Shown here one piece after another: positions 1-6,447 of a stretch of 64,000 nucleotides of DNA. This stretch comes from a virus. The translations under genes and the position numbers were made by a program. The stretch covers positions 1 to 64,000 of IMG/VR virus record IMGVR_UViG_3300012944_000025. One strand, given 5' to 3'. A model generated the notes under the pieces. It was not told where the DNA came from and did no database searches. It saw nothing but the letters and a program-made list of their open reading frames with translations. Each line of letters starts with the position of its first letter. The first letter of the stretch is position 1.

Positions 1-202
1 CCGAGGCGGTGGCGCTGTTCGAGCGCGCCCGGCCGTCGCTGTAGAAGTCGCATCTGCGTTGGATCTCCCCGTAGTTCGTCTTCGCGAGCCCGTGCGTGAT
101 GCCCGTGTTGACGACGACGCCACGGGGAAATACGCGGCCCTCGTCATCCTCCTCGTCGGGAAACGCGACCAGGCACGCCATGCAGTCCACGCGGCTATCC
201 AT
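1..202 (-). CDS. HCC family mini-protein, CxxC-first type, 3' truncated by window edge
   Basis: The visible 67 codons begin M-D-S-R-V-D-C-M-A-C-L-V (Cys7, Cys10), followed by T-G-I-T-H-G (His37) and Cys51. The four presumed metal ligands therefore occur in the order CxxC, H, C. The ATG overlaps the TAG of the preceding gene, which suggests translational coupling. The rest lies beyond the left edge, so the array continues there. Metal binding is inferred from ligand conservation across the family. Confidence 0.75.
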   Translation of the reverse strand, partial: MDSRVDCMACLVAFPDEEDDEGRVFPRGVVVNTGITHGLAKTNYGEIQRRCDFYSDGRARSNSATAS

Positions 203-665
203 CGCGCTCCGCCTCCGCCTCGTGTTTCTCCCATTCCCGACGCTGCCAGGCAATATGCTCCTCCTGATAGACCAAGAATCTTCGTGCCTCGGGCAGAAAC
301 GTCATCGTCTCCTCGGTCGGCGATTCGAGCCCCTCAAGCAGGCGGACGAGCCGCCTGGACACACGATGGATCACTTCGCCCGTCGTTGAGACACGAAAGC
401 CGCGCATCTGAGGCTTCTTGACCTTCTTAACCCTCGGTTGTTTCGGCGGAGCCTCCGCTGCCAAGCGCTGTTCCTCCACGACGATGTCGTGGTTGGTCTT
501 CTTGAGTCGAGCCTTGTCATTTGCGACGTCTGCGAGATGGGCCTCGCGCCGGGACCACTCCGCTTTGTCGTGGCACTTGCCCCACGTTTTGGCCTCCGTT
601 GCTCTGATTTCCAGGCGTGCTTGTAGTTCAGCTCTGAGCGCCTTGAGTCGTTCAAACTCTTCCAT
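195..665 (-). CDS. Hypothetical charged coiled-coil protein
   Basis: 156 residues with no recognised family. The first 80 residues are rich in Glu, Arg, Lys and Leu with heptad-like spacing, followed by a Lys/Pro-rich linker (about 85-100) and a C-terminal helical stretch ending in a very acidic/basic tail. The start at 665 is preceded by a GAGAGAGG-like ribosome site. Its stop overlaps the next gene's ATG. A DNA-binding or scaffolding role cannot be shown. Confidence 0.65.
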   Translation of the reverse strand: MEEFERLKALRAELQARLEIRATEAKTWGKCHDKAEWSRREAHLADVANDKARLKKTNHDIVVEEQRLAAEAPPKQPRVKKVKKPQMRGFRVSTTGEVIHRVSRRLVRLLEGLESPTEETMTFLPEARRFLVYQEEHIAWQRREWEKHEAEAERDG

Positions 666-683
666 CGGTGCTAGCCTCTCTCG

Positions 684-842
684 ATGATTGCCATCGTTCC
701 ACTTCTCGTCGCAGTCGTCGGCTTGCTCATCCACGCACTCGCGTCGAACACCAAGCTCGCGGAGGTCGGCCGCGCGCTCATGTGGTGCGGCATCCTGGTG
801 ACCTTGTGGGTCATGGCCGGCCGCACGGTGAAGGTGTTTTAG
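684..842 (+). CDS. Small phage-type membrane protein
   Basis: 52 residues with two hydrophobic segments (about 2-19 and 28-44) separated by a short polar loop containing A-S-N-T-K-L-A-E-V-G-R. This layout resembles the two-helix hypothetical membrane proteins common in tailed phages (from memory). It is divergent from the gene starting at 665 and its stop overlaps the end of the minus-strand gene at 839. No clear Shine-Dalgarno is visible, so start certainty is moderate. Confidence 0.6.
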   Translation: MIAIVPLLVAVVGLLIHALASNTKLAEVGRALMWCGILVTLWVMAGRTVKVF

Positions 843-1048
843 TCGCGCGCGATCGCCACCAGGCACGTCATGCAGTCGACGCGCCCTCCATGCCTAGGCG
901 CGCCTCGAACCCATCGCAGCATCAGTCCGATGTGCACCCAGTTCTCCGGCTCACAACCGAGCCGCGCGACATAGCTCCCCCCGCCCTCCTCGATAACCGC
1001 GTGGGTGACGTCGTTGGGCGTGGTGAGCGTCATGCCGTACCACGGCAT
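839..1048 (-). CDS. HCC family mini-protein
   Basis: 69 residues. Ligand set: His16 in N-D-V-T-H-A, Cys32 in L-G-C-E-P, and Cys59/Cys62 in V-D-C-M-T-C-L-V, close to the C terminus (H, C, CxxC order). The start codon overlaps the upstream TGA by one base (TGATG). It is the only CxxC-last member inside the otherwise CxxC-first block at the left edge. Confidence 0.75.
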   Translation of the reverse strand: MPWYGMTLTTPNDVTHAVIEEGGGSYVARLGCEPENWVHIGLMLRWVRGAPRHGGRVDCMTCLVAIARD

Positions 1049-1362
1049 CAGGACGGCGCCGCGCCGTTGACGAACAGGCGCCAGAGCAGCAGGGTGGTCG
1101 AGTCGACGAAGCCGTCGTGGAGTTTCTTGCCGAACACGTCTCTGGTGCACGTGTCGTCGATCTGGAACTCCATGTAGGCCTGGTCGCCATTGATAGCCAG
1201 GGCTGCGAAGCGGCCGTTGGGGCCGTCGACGCGGAACCCCGGACACAAGACGCCCGGCGGTTCGACCCACAACGAGCCGCGCGTGATGACGCAGTCATCG
1301 GGCAGGGTGTGGCGAGCCCAGCGCATCACGTCCTTCAGAGGCTTGGGCAGGTTGTTATTCAT
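1048..1362 (-). CDS. Hypothetical protein, 104 aa
   Basis: Not an HCC member and no family recognised. It is a mixed alpha/beta sequence with an acidic central part (E-F-Q-I-D-D-T) and a hydrophobic C-terminal T-T-L-L-L-W-R-L-F. The chosen ATG at 1362 is preceded by GAGG inside the palindrome at 1363-1377. An in-frame ATG at 1422 is an alternative. Its stop is coupled to the next HCC gene. Confidence 0.6.
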   Translation of the reverse strand: MNNNLPKPLKDVMRWARHTLPDDCVITRGSLWVEPPGVLCPGFRVDGPNGRFAALAINGDQAYMEFQIDDTCTRDVFGKKLHDGFVDSTTLLLWRLFVNGAAPS

Positions 1363-1377
1363 GTTTACCTCGTAAAC
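1363..1377 (-). promoter_or_regulatory. Palindromic element GTTTAC-N3-GTAAAC
   Basis: A perfect 6-bp inverted repeat with a 3-bp spacer that directly abuts the ATG at 1362 and contains its GAGG ribosome site. Related elements occur upstream of other transcription units in the window. It could be an operator, or part of a promoter for the genes to the left. Confidence 0.4.
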
Positions 1378-1383
1378 TTGTTC

Positions 1384-1417
1384 TGATGCACCAGGCAGGT
1401 CATGTTTCTCCCCGCCG
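1384..1417 (-). pseudogene. Relic of an HCC CxxC motif
   Basis: Between two intact genes the minus strand reads ATG then T-C-L-V-H-Q-N-K-F-T-R and a stop, a 12-codon frame preceded by GGGGAG. This matches the end of the family motif C-M-T-C-L-V without its first Cys or any His/Cys part. It lies out of frame with the upstream extension of the 1048 gene. I read it as the remains of a deleted family member. Confidence 0.45.
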
Positions 1418-1453
1418 GGCATTCCCGAGGACTCCCTCGAAAGGTGCCCGGGG

Positions 1454-1654
1454 CTACCTGGGAACCCGCTTAGTCCCGTCCGCAACAAGCCACCCGAAGC
1501 CATCCCACGCGAGCGTACACAGGGTGACGTGCATCTCACCGGCGAGCCAAAGCAGCGTGGCATGTGTGGTTCCCCTGCTGTCTCGGTAGGCACCCTCGCA
1601 TGGTAGGCCTTGGGCCTCGCGAACCAAGCATGTCATGCAGTCGATGTCGCTCAT
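1454..1654 (-). CDS. HCC family mini-protein, CxxC-first type
   Basis: 66 residues: Cys6/Cys9 in D-I-D-C-M-T-C-L-V, His31 in R-G-T-T-H-A and Cys46 in V-T-L-C-T. An extra Cys19 lies between the motifs. The C-terminal 20 residues are hydrophobic then basic and end in R-V-P-R, as in the two following members. The start overlaps the TGA of the gene upstream. Confidence 0.75.
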   Translation of the reverse strand: MSDIDCMTCLVREAQGLPCEGAYRDSRGTTHATLLWLAGEMHVTLCTLAWDGFGWLVADGTKRVPR

Positions 1655-1884
1655 CGGGGAACCGATCTGACCTCGTGGAGGGGTATCCCGCCTAGCCTCA
1701 CGTGCTGTGCGAGCGAGCAGGCCAGCACGCGAGCATCACGGTAGTCGACCGTGTAGTCCCCGACCTCCTGGCGCCGTATGATCAGGGTGCCATGCGTGAT
1801 GTGGTCGTAGTCCTGGTAGGTGGCGGAGCTGGGCATGCCCTGCCCCATTGCCACCAGGCAGGACATGCAGTCGACGTCGCTCAT
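1651..1884 (-). CDS. HCC family mini-protein, CxxC-first type
   Basis: 77 residues: Cys6/Cys9 (V-D-C-M-S-C-L-V), His31 (D-H-I-T-H-G) and Cys56 (V-L-A-C-S). The H-to-C spacing of 25 is longer than in its neighbours. It ends S-V-P-R. The start is coupled by ATGA to the gene at 1881-2078. Confidence 0.75.
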   Translation of the reverse strand: MSDVDCMSCLVAMGQGMPSSATYQDYDHITHGTLIIRRQEVGDYTVDYRDARVLACSLAQHVRLGGIPLHEVRSVPR

Positions 1885-2078
1885 CGCGGTACCCAGGTCG
1901 CCCCTGCGGTGCTCCACAGCTCCCGGTTGCGAGAGTCCCGGCGCATGGTGCACGCGAGCGCCGCTCTCGTCGGCGTGCGTAGTGTGGCGTGGGTGATCCC
2001 GTCGTCCCCGCGGTGAGTGCCGCCGGCGGGTACGCCTCGGGACAGCGCCACCAGGCAGGCCATGCAGTCGACGGTCAT
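1881..2078 (-). CDS. HCC family mini-protein, CxxC-first type
   Basis: 65 residues: Cys5/Cys8, His30 (D-G-I-T-H-A-T-L) and Cys43 (A-L-A-C-T). The C-terminal W-V-P-R matches the ends of the next two proteins in the array. Together with the shared region after the CxxC this suggests recent local duplication. One-base stop/start overlaps on both sides. Confidence 0.75.
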   Translation of the reverse strand: MTVDCMACLVALSRGVPAGGTHRGDDGITHATLRTPTRAALACTMRRDSRNRELWSTAGATWVPR

Positions 2079-2281
2079 TACCGCACCAACACGACACACC
2101 GCGTTGTCCAACCGGTTTGACCGTTTAGCTCGTACGTTCGTAGGCTGCAGGTGATGAAGTGGCTGGCTGTCCATGAGACTGTAGATACCGCGTGCACGAT
2201 GCCACCTCTCGAAGTTGTTGAGACGGCCTCTGGTGCGCCACGTCCCAGGTTGACCAAGCACGTCATGCAGTCGATGGTCAT
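2078..2281 (-). CDS. HCC family mini-protein, CxxC-first type
   Basis: 67 residues: Cys5/Cys8 (I-D-C-M-T-C-L-V), His30 (G-G-I-V-H-A) and Cys45 (F-I-T-C-S). A second Cys62 near the end is not shared by its neighbours. The ATG sits on the upstream TGA. Confidence 0.75.
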   Translation of the reverse strand: MTIDCMTCLVNLGRGAPEAVSTTSRGGIVHAVSTVSWTASHFITCSLRTYELNGQTGWTTRCVVLVR

Positions 2282-2583
2282 GGTCCGTACCTCACGGGAA
2301 ACTTCATCGGCTTCTTGGCGAGCTTGCGGAAGGCCATCTTGAAGCGCGCCCAAGACACAGAGGGCCGCGGTGCCTGCCGTGGCCGCAGCCCGCGCATCGC
2401 GCGAATCACCGCGTCGTACCAGAACATGCGGAAGTTGATCTTCCGGTCGAATCGGCACGTCAGTCGTTCCTGGCCCAGCCAGTCCGCGTACGTTGCGTGC
2501 GTGATGGCGCCGAGGATGAGGACGGGGCCATCGGCGGCGCGCATTTGCGCCTCGGCCACCAGGCAGGCCATGCAGTCGATCAT
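2278..2583 (-). CDS. HCC family mini-protein with basic C-terminal extension
   Basis: 101 residues. Cys4/Cys7, His29 (G-A-I-T-H-A-T) and Cys43 (R-L-T-C-R) lie in the first 45 residues. The remaining 55 are strongly basic (R-G-L-R-P-R-Q-A, F-R-K-L-A-K-K), suggesting nucleic-acid contact (inference). It has the longest tail among the CxxC-first members. Confidence 0.72.
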   Translation of the reverse strand: MIDCMACLVAEAQMRAADGPVLILGAITHATYADWLGQERLTCRFDRKINFRMFWYDAVIRAMRGLRPRQAPRPSVSWARFKMAFRKLAKKPMKFPVRYGP

Positions 2584-2804
2584 AGGCTAGCTCCCTTCCT
2601 CAACCGCCAGCGCAGGATTCTACCGCTCCCGCGGACGGGCTCGTATCGACACGCGGCCCGAATGATGCCGGGGCCCATCTCGTACATGGCTGCATGGCTG
2701 ACGCCCTTGTGCTTGATTCGATCGAGCATCACCGAGGTGTCGTAGTCGTCATCGAGCCCTCGCGCCAGGTTGACCAGGCACGTCATGCAGTCGACGTCCG
2801 TCAT
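2580..2804 (-). CDS. HCC family mini-protein, CxxC-first type
   Basis: 74 residues: Cys6/Cys9 (V-D-C-M-T-C-L-V), His37 (K-G-V-S-H-A) and Cys52 (R-A-A-C-R). An acidic insert D-D-D-Y-D lies between CxxC and His. The C-terminal 20 residues are basic. Coupled to both neighbours by 4-bp overlaps. Confidence 0.75.
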   Translation of the reverse strand: MTDVDCMTCLVNLARGLDDDYDTSVMLDRIKHKGVSHAAMYEMGPGIIRAACRYEPVRGSGRILRWRLRKGASL

Positions 2805-3043
2805 TGGTCCCTCAAGGCCCAGTACGACAGATGGCCCTTAAAGAACATCCAGCGCACGGCAATCTTGCTCCACGCGAAGACGTGAGCCGGAAGGCCGACG
2901 AAGTTGTCGGGGTCGCCAGGCAGGACGCTGGCGGTCACGGCGAGAGTCACGGCGCAGATGACGTGCCCGTGCACCATGGTTCTGCCGTCGGTCGGGCAGC
3001 CGCTCGCGAGCTTGACGAGACAGGACATGCAGTCGACACTCAT
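2801..3043 (-). CDS. HCC family member with His and Cys positions apparently exchanged
   Basis: 80 residues. Cys5/Cys8 are intact, but the usual His is replaced by Cys30 (G-H-V-I-C-A-V). The following ligand position, normally Cys, shows L-P-A-H-V-F with His54. This is a close paralogue of the gene at 3264-3515: both share K-L-A-x-G-C-P-T-x-G and L-P-A-H-V-F. A paired C/H exchange would keep a four-ligand metal site. Confidence 0.72.
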   Translation of the reverse strand: MSVDCMSCLVKLASGCPTDGRTMVHGHVICAVTLAVTASVLPGDPDNFVGLPAHVFAWSKIAVRWMFFKGHLSYWALRDQ

Positions 3044-3267
3044 GACCACACGCCGCCGCGGAGAACGAGCAGGTTTCGCCTTCCGTCTCTTGGAGATCCG
3101 CCCCAGCCCCCGCCTGCTCTCTTCATCCAACACGCCAACAGTCCCTTGTCCGCGTGGACGGTGAAGATCGCATGCGTGATTTGACCTTCGTCAGTGAGCC
3201 GCTCACCGGAGTCGTTGAGTCCCGTGGCAAGCGAGGTCAGGCACGTCATGCAGTCGACATCCGTCAC
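3040..3267 (-). CDS. HCC family mini-protein, CxxC-first type
   Basis: 75 residues beginning at a GTG that overlaps the upstream TGA (GTGA). Ligands: Cys6/Cys9 (V-D-C-M-T-C-L-T), His32 (G-Q-I-T-H-A) and Cys46 (L-L-A-C-W). A Gly-rich basic tail follows (A-G-G-G-W-G-G). It separates the two near-duplicate members on either side. Confidence 0.73.
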   Translation of the reverse strand: MTDVDCMTCLTSLATGLNDSGERLTDEGQITHAIFTVHADKGLLACWMKRAGGGWGGSPRDGRRNLLVLRGGVWS

Positions 3268-3515
3268 TGATTCCTCCGGGCCTTGCGAGGCACCCAATGC
3301 TCGAAAGACATCCATTGACCCAGGGTATTGCTATACGTAAAGACGTGTGCGGGCAAGACAATCAGACTGTCCGAGTCGTGCTGTGTGTCGGTTAGAACCG
3401 TGGCGCATACGATCCGCCCACGCATCATCGAGCCGCCGTTGGTCGGGCAACCTCGAGCGAGCTTGACGAGGCAGGACATGCAGTCGATGCCGTTCGCTAG
3501 GCGGTTCTCGGCCAC
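3264..3515 (-). CDS. HCC family member with His and Cys positions apparently exchanged
   Basis: About 83 residues from a GTG at 3515 (start uncertain; no ATG lies upstream of the motif). Cys12/Cys15 are present. The His position is Cys37 (G-R-I-V-C-A), and L-P-A-H-V-F supplies a His further on. Recent duplicate of the 2801-3043 gene: similarity extends over most of the length. Confidence 0.65.
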   Translation of the reverse strand: MAENRLANGIDCMSCLVKLARGCPTNGGSMMRGRIVCATVLTDTQHDSDSLIVLPAHVFTYSNTLGQWMSFEHWVPRKARRNQ

Positions 3516-4075
3516 GTCGGAAAGCCCTCGAGAATCTTGCCGTCCTGGCACAACACGATCCGGCTCTTGCCCTCGCCCCACCTGGACTGCATCAGGGCCC
3601 TCACGTCGTCAGGGAAGTCGTCGTATCGAGGCGGCGCGGACCAGTGATGCTTGAGCTTGGGCCGGTGAATCGCGACGCCACCATCGTCGAGCAGGTACAC
3701 GCGGTGCCCGAGCCCTGCGTGGTTCGCTGAGTCGCGGAGGAAGGCCTCGCTCGCCGGGGTGACGTGGCTGACCGAGACGCGGAAGTCCCCATACCTCTCC
3801 TCGCCCTTGGTCAACTCCTGATCCCTGTCGCTCATGCGACGCACGATCGAGCCCCACCGCCCGCCGAGTTCTCCCTTGGTCATCAGGTTGTTGACATGTC
3901 GAAGGCGATCTGTCTCGCCTGCACTCGACACGAAGGCCTTGAGCCAGGGTTTGATGCCCTCCGTGGGAACGGCTTCCAAGGTCTCGACTATCTTGGCCGC
4001 GACCTCGACGTCGGACGCCTCGCTGTTCAACAACAAGATCATGTCGTTCACGCTCTCGGTTTCGTTTTGCGTCAT
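3497..4075 (-). CDS. Hypothetical protein, 192 aa
   Basis: No family recognised and no HCC motif. It has a hydrophilic N terminus, a central H-V-N-N-L-M-T-K-G-E-L-G-G-R-W-G stretch and a C-terminal half rich in His and aromatic residues. A perfect AAGGAG stands before the ATG, unlike the coupled mini-genes, so it probably starts its own translation. It marks the border between the CxxC-first block to its left and CxxC-last members to its right. Confidence 0.7.
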   Translation of the reverse strand: MTQNETESVNDMILLLNSEASDVEVAAKIVETLEAVPTEGIKPWLKAFVSSAGETDRLRHVNNLMTKGELGGRWGSIVRRMSDRDQELTKGEERYGDFRVSVSHVTPASEAFLRDSANHAGLGHRVYLLDDGGVAIHRPKLKHHWSAPPRYDDFPDDVRALMQSRWGEGKSRIVLCQDGKILEGFPTWPRTA

Positions 4076-4097
4076 GTCCGTGTCTCCTTGTCTGCGT

Positions 4098-4271
4098 CTA
4101 TTCTCGCGCCATCAGGACCAGGCAGGTCATGCAGTCGACGGGGGCGTTGGTCACCGTAAAGTGCAAGCGCACGCGGTCCTCAGGCGTCATTCGTAAGCCG
4201 CACAGAGTCGCCAACCACAGTACGTACGGGTTCTCGTGGTGAACGATTGTATCCAAGCTTAGATGCCTCAT
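4098..4271 (-). CDS. HCC family mini-protein, minimal core
   Basis: 57 residues, close to the bare domain: His11 or His12 (T-I-V-H-H-E), Cys24 (A-T-L-C-G-L) and Cys47/Cys50 (P-V-D-C-M-T-C-L-V). The protein stops six residues after the motif. It has the compact H, C, CxxC order seen through most of the window. Its ATG shares a base with the upstream TAA. Confidence 0.75.
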   Translation of the reverse strand: MRHLSLDTIVHHENPYVLWLATLCGLRMTPEDRVRLHFTVTNAPVDCMTCLVLMARE

Positions 4272-4501
4272 TACAGCTCTGCCTCGCGGACCAGGCAGAT
4301 CATGCAGTCGACTGGACCCTCGGTCCTCCTGCTCCGAGGGTCTCCCTTGGGCACGAGGCCCTCTGCCTCGAGCGGATGCTCGCGCTCGACGAACCAGACC
4401 CGGCAGAGCGTGTGGGACATCCAAGCCGCCGTCCGATGCCTCTCGAGCCCCAGGACCATCTTGCGATGCGTGACGACGTCGCCGTCGATGACGACGTTCA
4501 C
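4271..4501 (-). CDS. HCC family mini-protein
   Basis: 76 residues from a GTG coupled by GTGA. Ligands: His12 (D-V-V-T-H-R), Cys33 (H-T-L-C-R) and Cys66/Cys69 (V-D-C-M-I-C-L-V). The loop between Cys33 and the CxxC is long and charged. Ile in place of the usual small residue inside CxxC is unique in the window. Confidence 0.74.
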   Translation of the reverse strand: MNVVIDGDVVTHRKMVLGLERHRTAAWMSHTLCRVWFVEREHPLEAEGLVPKGDPRSRRTEGPVDCMICLVREAEL

Positions 4502-4779
4502 GACCTCGCCTCCAGCACCAGGCAGGTCATGCAGTCGACCTCGACCTCGGTCGGCATCCCTTGCGGGAACGTCGGCGGGATCATGAGGTTGGGTACCCAG
4601 CGGATGCCGCACAGGGTGCGCGGCAGGCCCGTCCGGCCGTCGTGCCCGTGGGTGACCTCGCCGATCCGGACACGGAGCTTGCCCTGGCAGGCCAGGAGGA
4701 TTCGGTCGTAGGAGGGATCGAGGCCGGCGAGCTGGCGCTGCTGCTCCCGGATCTCCTGCAGCGTCGCCCGGCGCGTCAC
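4498..4779 (-). CDS. HCC family protein with N-terminal helical extension
   Basis: 93 residues. About 35 residues precede the domain, including a Gln/Glu/Arg-rich helix (Q-E-I-R-E-Q-Q-R-Q-L). His44 (G-E-V-T-H-G), Cys57 (R-T-L-C-G-I) and Cys83/Cys86 complete the set. GTG start, coupled by a 4-bp overlap. Confidence 0.74.
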   Translation of the reverse strand: MTRRATLQEIREQQRQLAGLDPSYDRILLACQGKLRVRIGEVTHGHDGRTGLPRTLCGIRWVPNLMIPPTFPQGMPTEVEVDCMTCLVLEARS

Positions 4780-5018
4780 GATCGCCCCGCTTTCACGAGA
4801 CACGACATGCAGTCGACGTCCCTCGACGTCCGCGTGGCCAGCTCGACGGGCCACAGCCTCCGGTGCTCCTTGTGCGTGTAGGAGATGCCGCATAGCGTCT
4901 GCGCCTTCACGTACCCGTTGTTGTACGCGTGGGTGATCACGCCGATGCGGACCTGGTTGCGGAACTTGCGGTGCTTGCGCAGCGGCACGCCGAGCGCGCG
5001 GACTCGCTCGTTCCTCAT
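4776..5018 (-). CDS. HCC family mini-protein with basic N terminus
   Basis: 80 residues: His30 (G-V-I-T-H-A), Cys43 (Q-T-L-C-G-I) and Cys70/Cys73 (V-D-C-M-S-C-L-V). The first 24 residues are strongly basic (R-K-H-R-K-F-R). It is most similar to the 4498-4779 member around R-I-G-x-[VI]-T-H and T-L-C-G-I, a local duplication pair. Confidence 0.75.
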   Translation of the reverse strand: MRNERVRALGVPLRKHRKFRNQVRIGVITHAYNNGYVKAQTLCGISYTHKEHRRLWPVELATRTSRDVDCMSCLVKAGRS

Positions 5019-5299
5019 GGCACCGCCCACATGCACATGCGCATGGTGCACTCGATCATCTCGCCTTCCGACGCTCGAGACGTCCTGCGGATCGCGCAGC
5101 CCATGCAGTCCACGTCGTCGGTGGTCTCCACGGCCATGCTCCTCAGGGCACGGGCACCGCACTCGAACAGAGCCTCTTCAAACATCTCGCCGCGGCGCGT
5201 GTACTCCACCACGCGGTGAACCATAGCGTCCCCGGCCCTGACGGCGGGAGGATCGGCTGGCATCATGCTCCAGTAAATCTCGCTGCCGATAGGCTTCAT
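5015..5299 (-). CDS. HCC family protein with extra C-terminal cysteines
   Basis: 94 residues: His28 (A-M-V-H-R), Cys47 (F-E-C-G-A) and Cys65/Cys68 (V-D-C-M-G-C-A-I). Unlike most members it runs 26 residues past the CxxC, with two further Cys in E-C-T-M-R-M-C-M-W. The L-V after CxxC is replaced by A-I. Confidence 0.72.
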   Translation of the reverse strand: MKPIGSEIYWSMMPADPPAVRAGDAMVHRVVEYTRRGEMFEEALFECGARALRSMAVETTDDVDCMGCAIRRTSRASEGEMIECTMRMCMWAVP

Positions 5300-5550
5300 A
5301 TGTTCGGTCCCTTCTTGATCGAGCCTACCAACGTGACGGCGGGCTCGCGCCCCTCGACGAAGAGCCACTCGGGCTTCACCAGGCAGGTCATGCAGTCGAC
5401 GTCTGCGTCGGATTGATGGCCCATTGGCCGGTCGCCCATGTCGCCGATCACGTACTGGCCGTTGCGAACGTACTGGATCCCGCATCGCGTGATCTGGCGC
5501 GTGCTGTACCGGGCGTGTGTGATGCCGGTGCTCGAGATGCAGACATTCAT
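5296..5550 (-). CDS. HCC family mini-protein with C-terminal extension
   Basis: 84 residues: His12 (T-G-I-T-H-A), Cys23 (I-T-R-C-G-I) and Cys53/Cys56 (V-D-C-M-T-C-L-V), followed by a 28-residue tail containing F-V-E-G-R-E-P. The H-to-C spacing of 11 is near the family minimum. Coupled to both neighbours. Confidence 0.75.
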   Translation of the reverse strand: MNVCISSTGITHARYSTRQITRCGIQYVRNGQYVIGDMGDRPMGHQSDADVDCMTCLVKPEWLFVEGREPAVTLVGSIKKGPNI

Positions 5551-5777
5551 GGCTCTCCCACCGAAATTAGGGTGTTGGTGTCGATGAATATGGCCCCTTT
5601 GCGCATCTCGTCGTTGCCTTCCCCGGACTGGAAGTCGCATAGCCGGTAGCACCCGCCACGCACGCGCCATCGCACGCGGTGGACGATGCCGGTGCCGGGG
5701 TCCCGCCAGCCGATGGGCGTGGTCACGCCGGTCACCAGGCAGGCCATGCAGTCGACGTCGACGGGCTTCGCGCTCAT
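5547..5777 (-). CDS. HCC family mini-protein, CxxC-first type, outlier position
   Basis: 76 residues: Cys10/Cys13 (V-D-C-M-A-C-L-V), His33 (T-G-I-V-H-R) and Cys47 (Y-R-L-C-D-F). It is CxxC-first although surrounded by CxxC-last genes. It heads the minus-strand run to its left; the plus-strand gene at 5811 is divergent, so a promoter should lie in 5778-5810. Confidence 0.74.
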   Translation of the reverse strand: MSAKPVDVDCMACLVTGVTTPIGWRDPGTGIVHRVRWRVRGGCYRLCDFQSGEGNDEMRKGAIFIDTNTLISVGEP

Positions 5778-5810
5778 GTTCTTATCCTATAAGCATGTTA
5801 CCCTGGTCTC
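5778..5810. promoter_or_regulatory. Divergent intergenic region with A/T-rich promoter-like sequence
   Basis: The 33 bp between the divergent starts at 5777 and 5811 contain TTCTTATCCTATAAG, A/T-rich against a high-GC background, with a TATAAG hexamer. It presumably drives one or both directions. No Shine-Dalgarno is obvious for the plus-strand gene. Confidence 0.35.
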
Positions 5811-6218
5811 ATGTTCAACCAGGTGATGATCGAGGCCGTGGCCATTCAAATGCGCGAGCGCCTGGGCCTCGAACCCTGGGAGCCGTTCGCGGCCAGGGCC
5901 CGCGTCAGGCTCCGTGCGTACGGCAACCCCCTCGAGCGTGATCCGGATAGAGGCACCGGCAGGTCGACGCGGGAGGCGTTGCGAGCGCTGGCGGAGTGCC
6001 GGGTGCGAAGCATCGGGACCATTCATGCAATGGGCGATCGGCACGACTTCCGGCGCGTCCGCGACTTGGCCTTCGGTCTCAACCTGCTCGTCCGCGTCGT
6101 CAACGGCGATCCGGATCATCTTCGGGGAACAGCTGGAGGAGTCCTGGTTCACTGGGACCATCACGCGGCGAGCATGGAGCGGAAGAGGCGACTTCAATCT
6201 CCCCACACGGGTTGGTGA
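5811..6218 (+). CDS. Hypothetical protein with P-loop-like motif
   Basis: 135 residues. The D-R-G-T-G-R-S-T-R-E-A-L segment near residue 50 resembles a nucleotide-binding loop seen in some phage accessory proteins (recalled, not verified), but no Walker B is clear. It is the only plus-strand gene between 843 and 18.4 kb. Its 3' end overlaps the tail of the minus-strand HCC gene ending at 6100. The antisense ORF has no recognisable features. Confidence 0.55.
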   Translation: MFNQVMIEAVAIQMRERLGLEPWEPFAARARVRLRAYGNPLERDPDRGTGRSTREALRALAECRVRSIGTIHAMGDRHDFRRVRDLAFGLNLLVRVVNGDPDHLRGTAGGVLVHWDHHAASMERKRRLQSPHTGW

Positions 6219-6441
6219 ACGCGAACGCGATGGGGTCCGGCCGGCGCGCCAGGCGAATCAGGCACGTCATGCAGTCGACAGGGTCGTCGACTACCTCGAC
6301 GATCTCCTTCGCGCGTCTGCTCGGGTCGTTCTTCCAGACGGTCCGAATACCGCAGGCGGTGTACGCGCGCAGCTCGTAGTTGAGGTCGACGTCGTTCGCG
6401 GAGTGCGTGAGGGCGTCGCCCATGAGGCGGACGTTGCTCAC
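6100..6441 (-). CDS. HCC family protein with long C-terminal tail
   Basis: 113 residues. The domain occupies the first 64: His13 (D-A-L-T-H-S), Cys30 (Y-T-A-C-G-I) and Cys57/Cys60 (V-D-C-M-T-C-L-I). The remaining 50 residues are Pro-rich and low-complexity and overlap antisense to the 5811-6218 gene. The tail may reflect read-through past an old stop (inference). Confidence 0.7.
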   Translation of the reverse strand: MSNVRLMGDALTHSANDVDLNYELRAYTACGIRTVWKNDPSRRAKEIVEVVDDPVDCMTCLIRLARRPDPIAFAFTNPCGEIEVASSAPCSPRDGPSEPGLLQLFPEDDPDRR

Positions 6442-6447
6442 GGTCCT

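Noticed and set aside
5787-6206. Minus-strand frame opposite the 5811-6218 gene
   Set aside because: No motif, while the plus frame has a P-loop-like segment and a promoter-like divergent region; some doubt remains.
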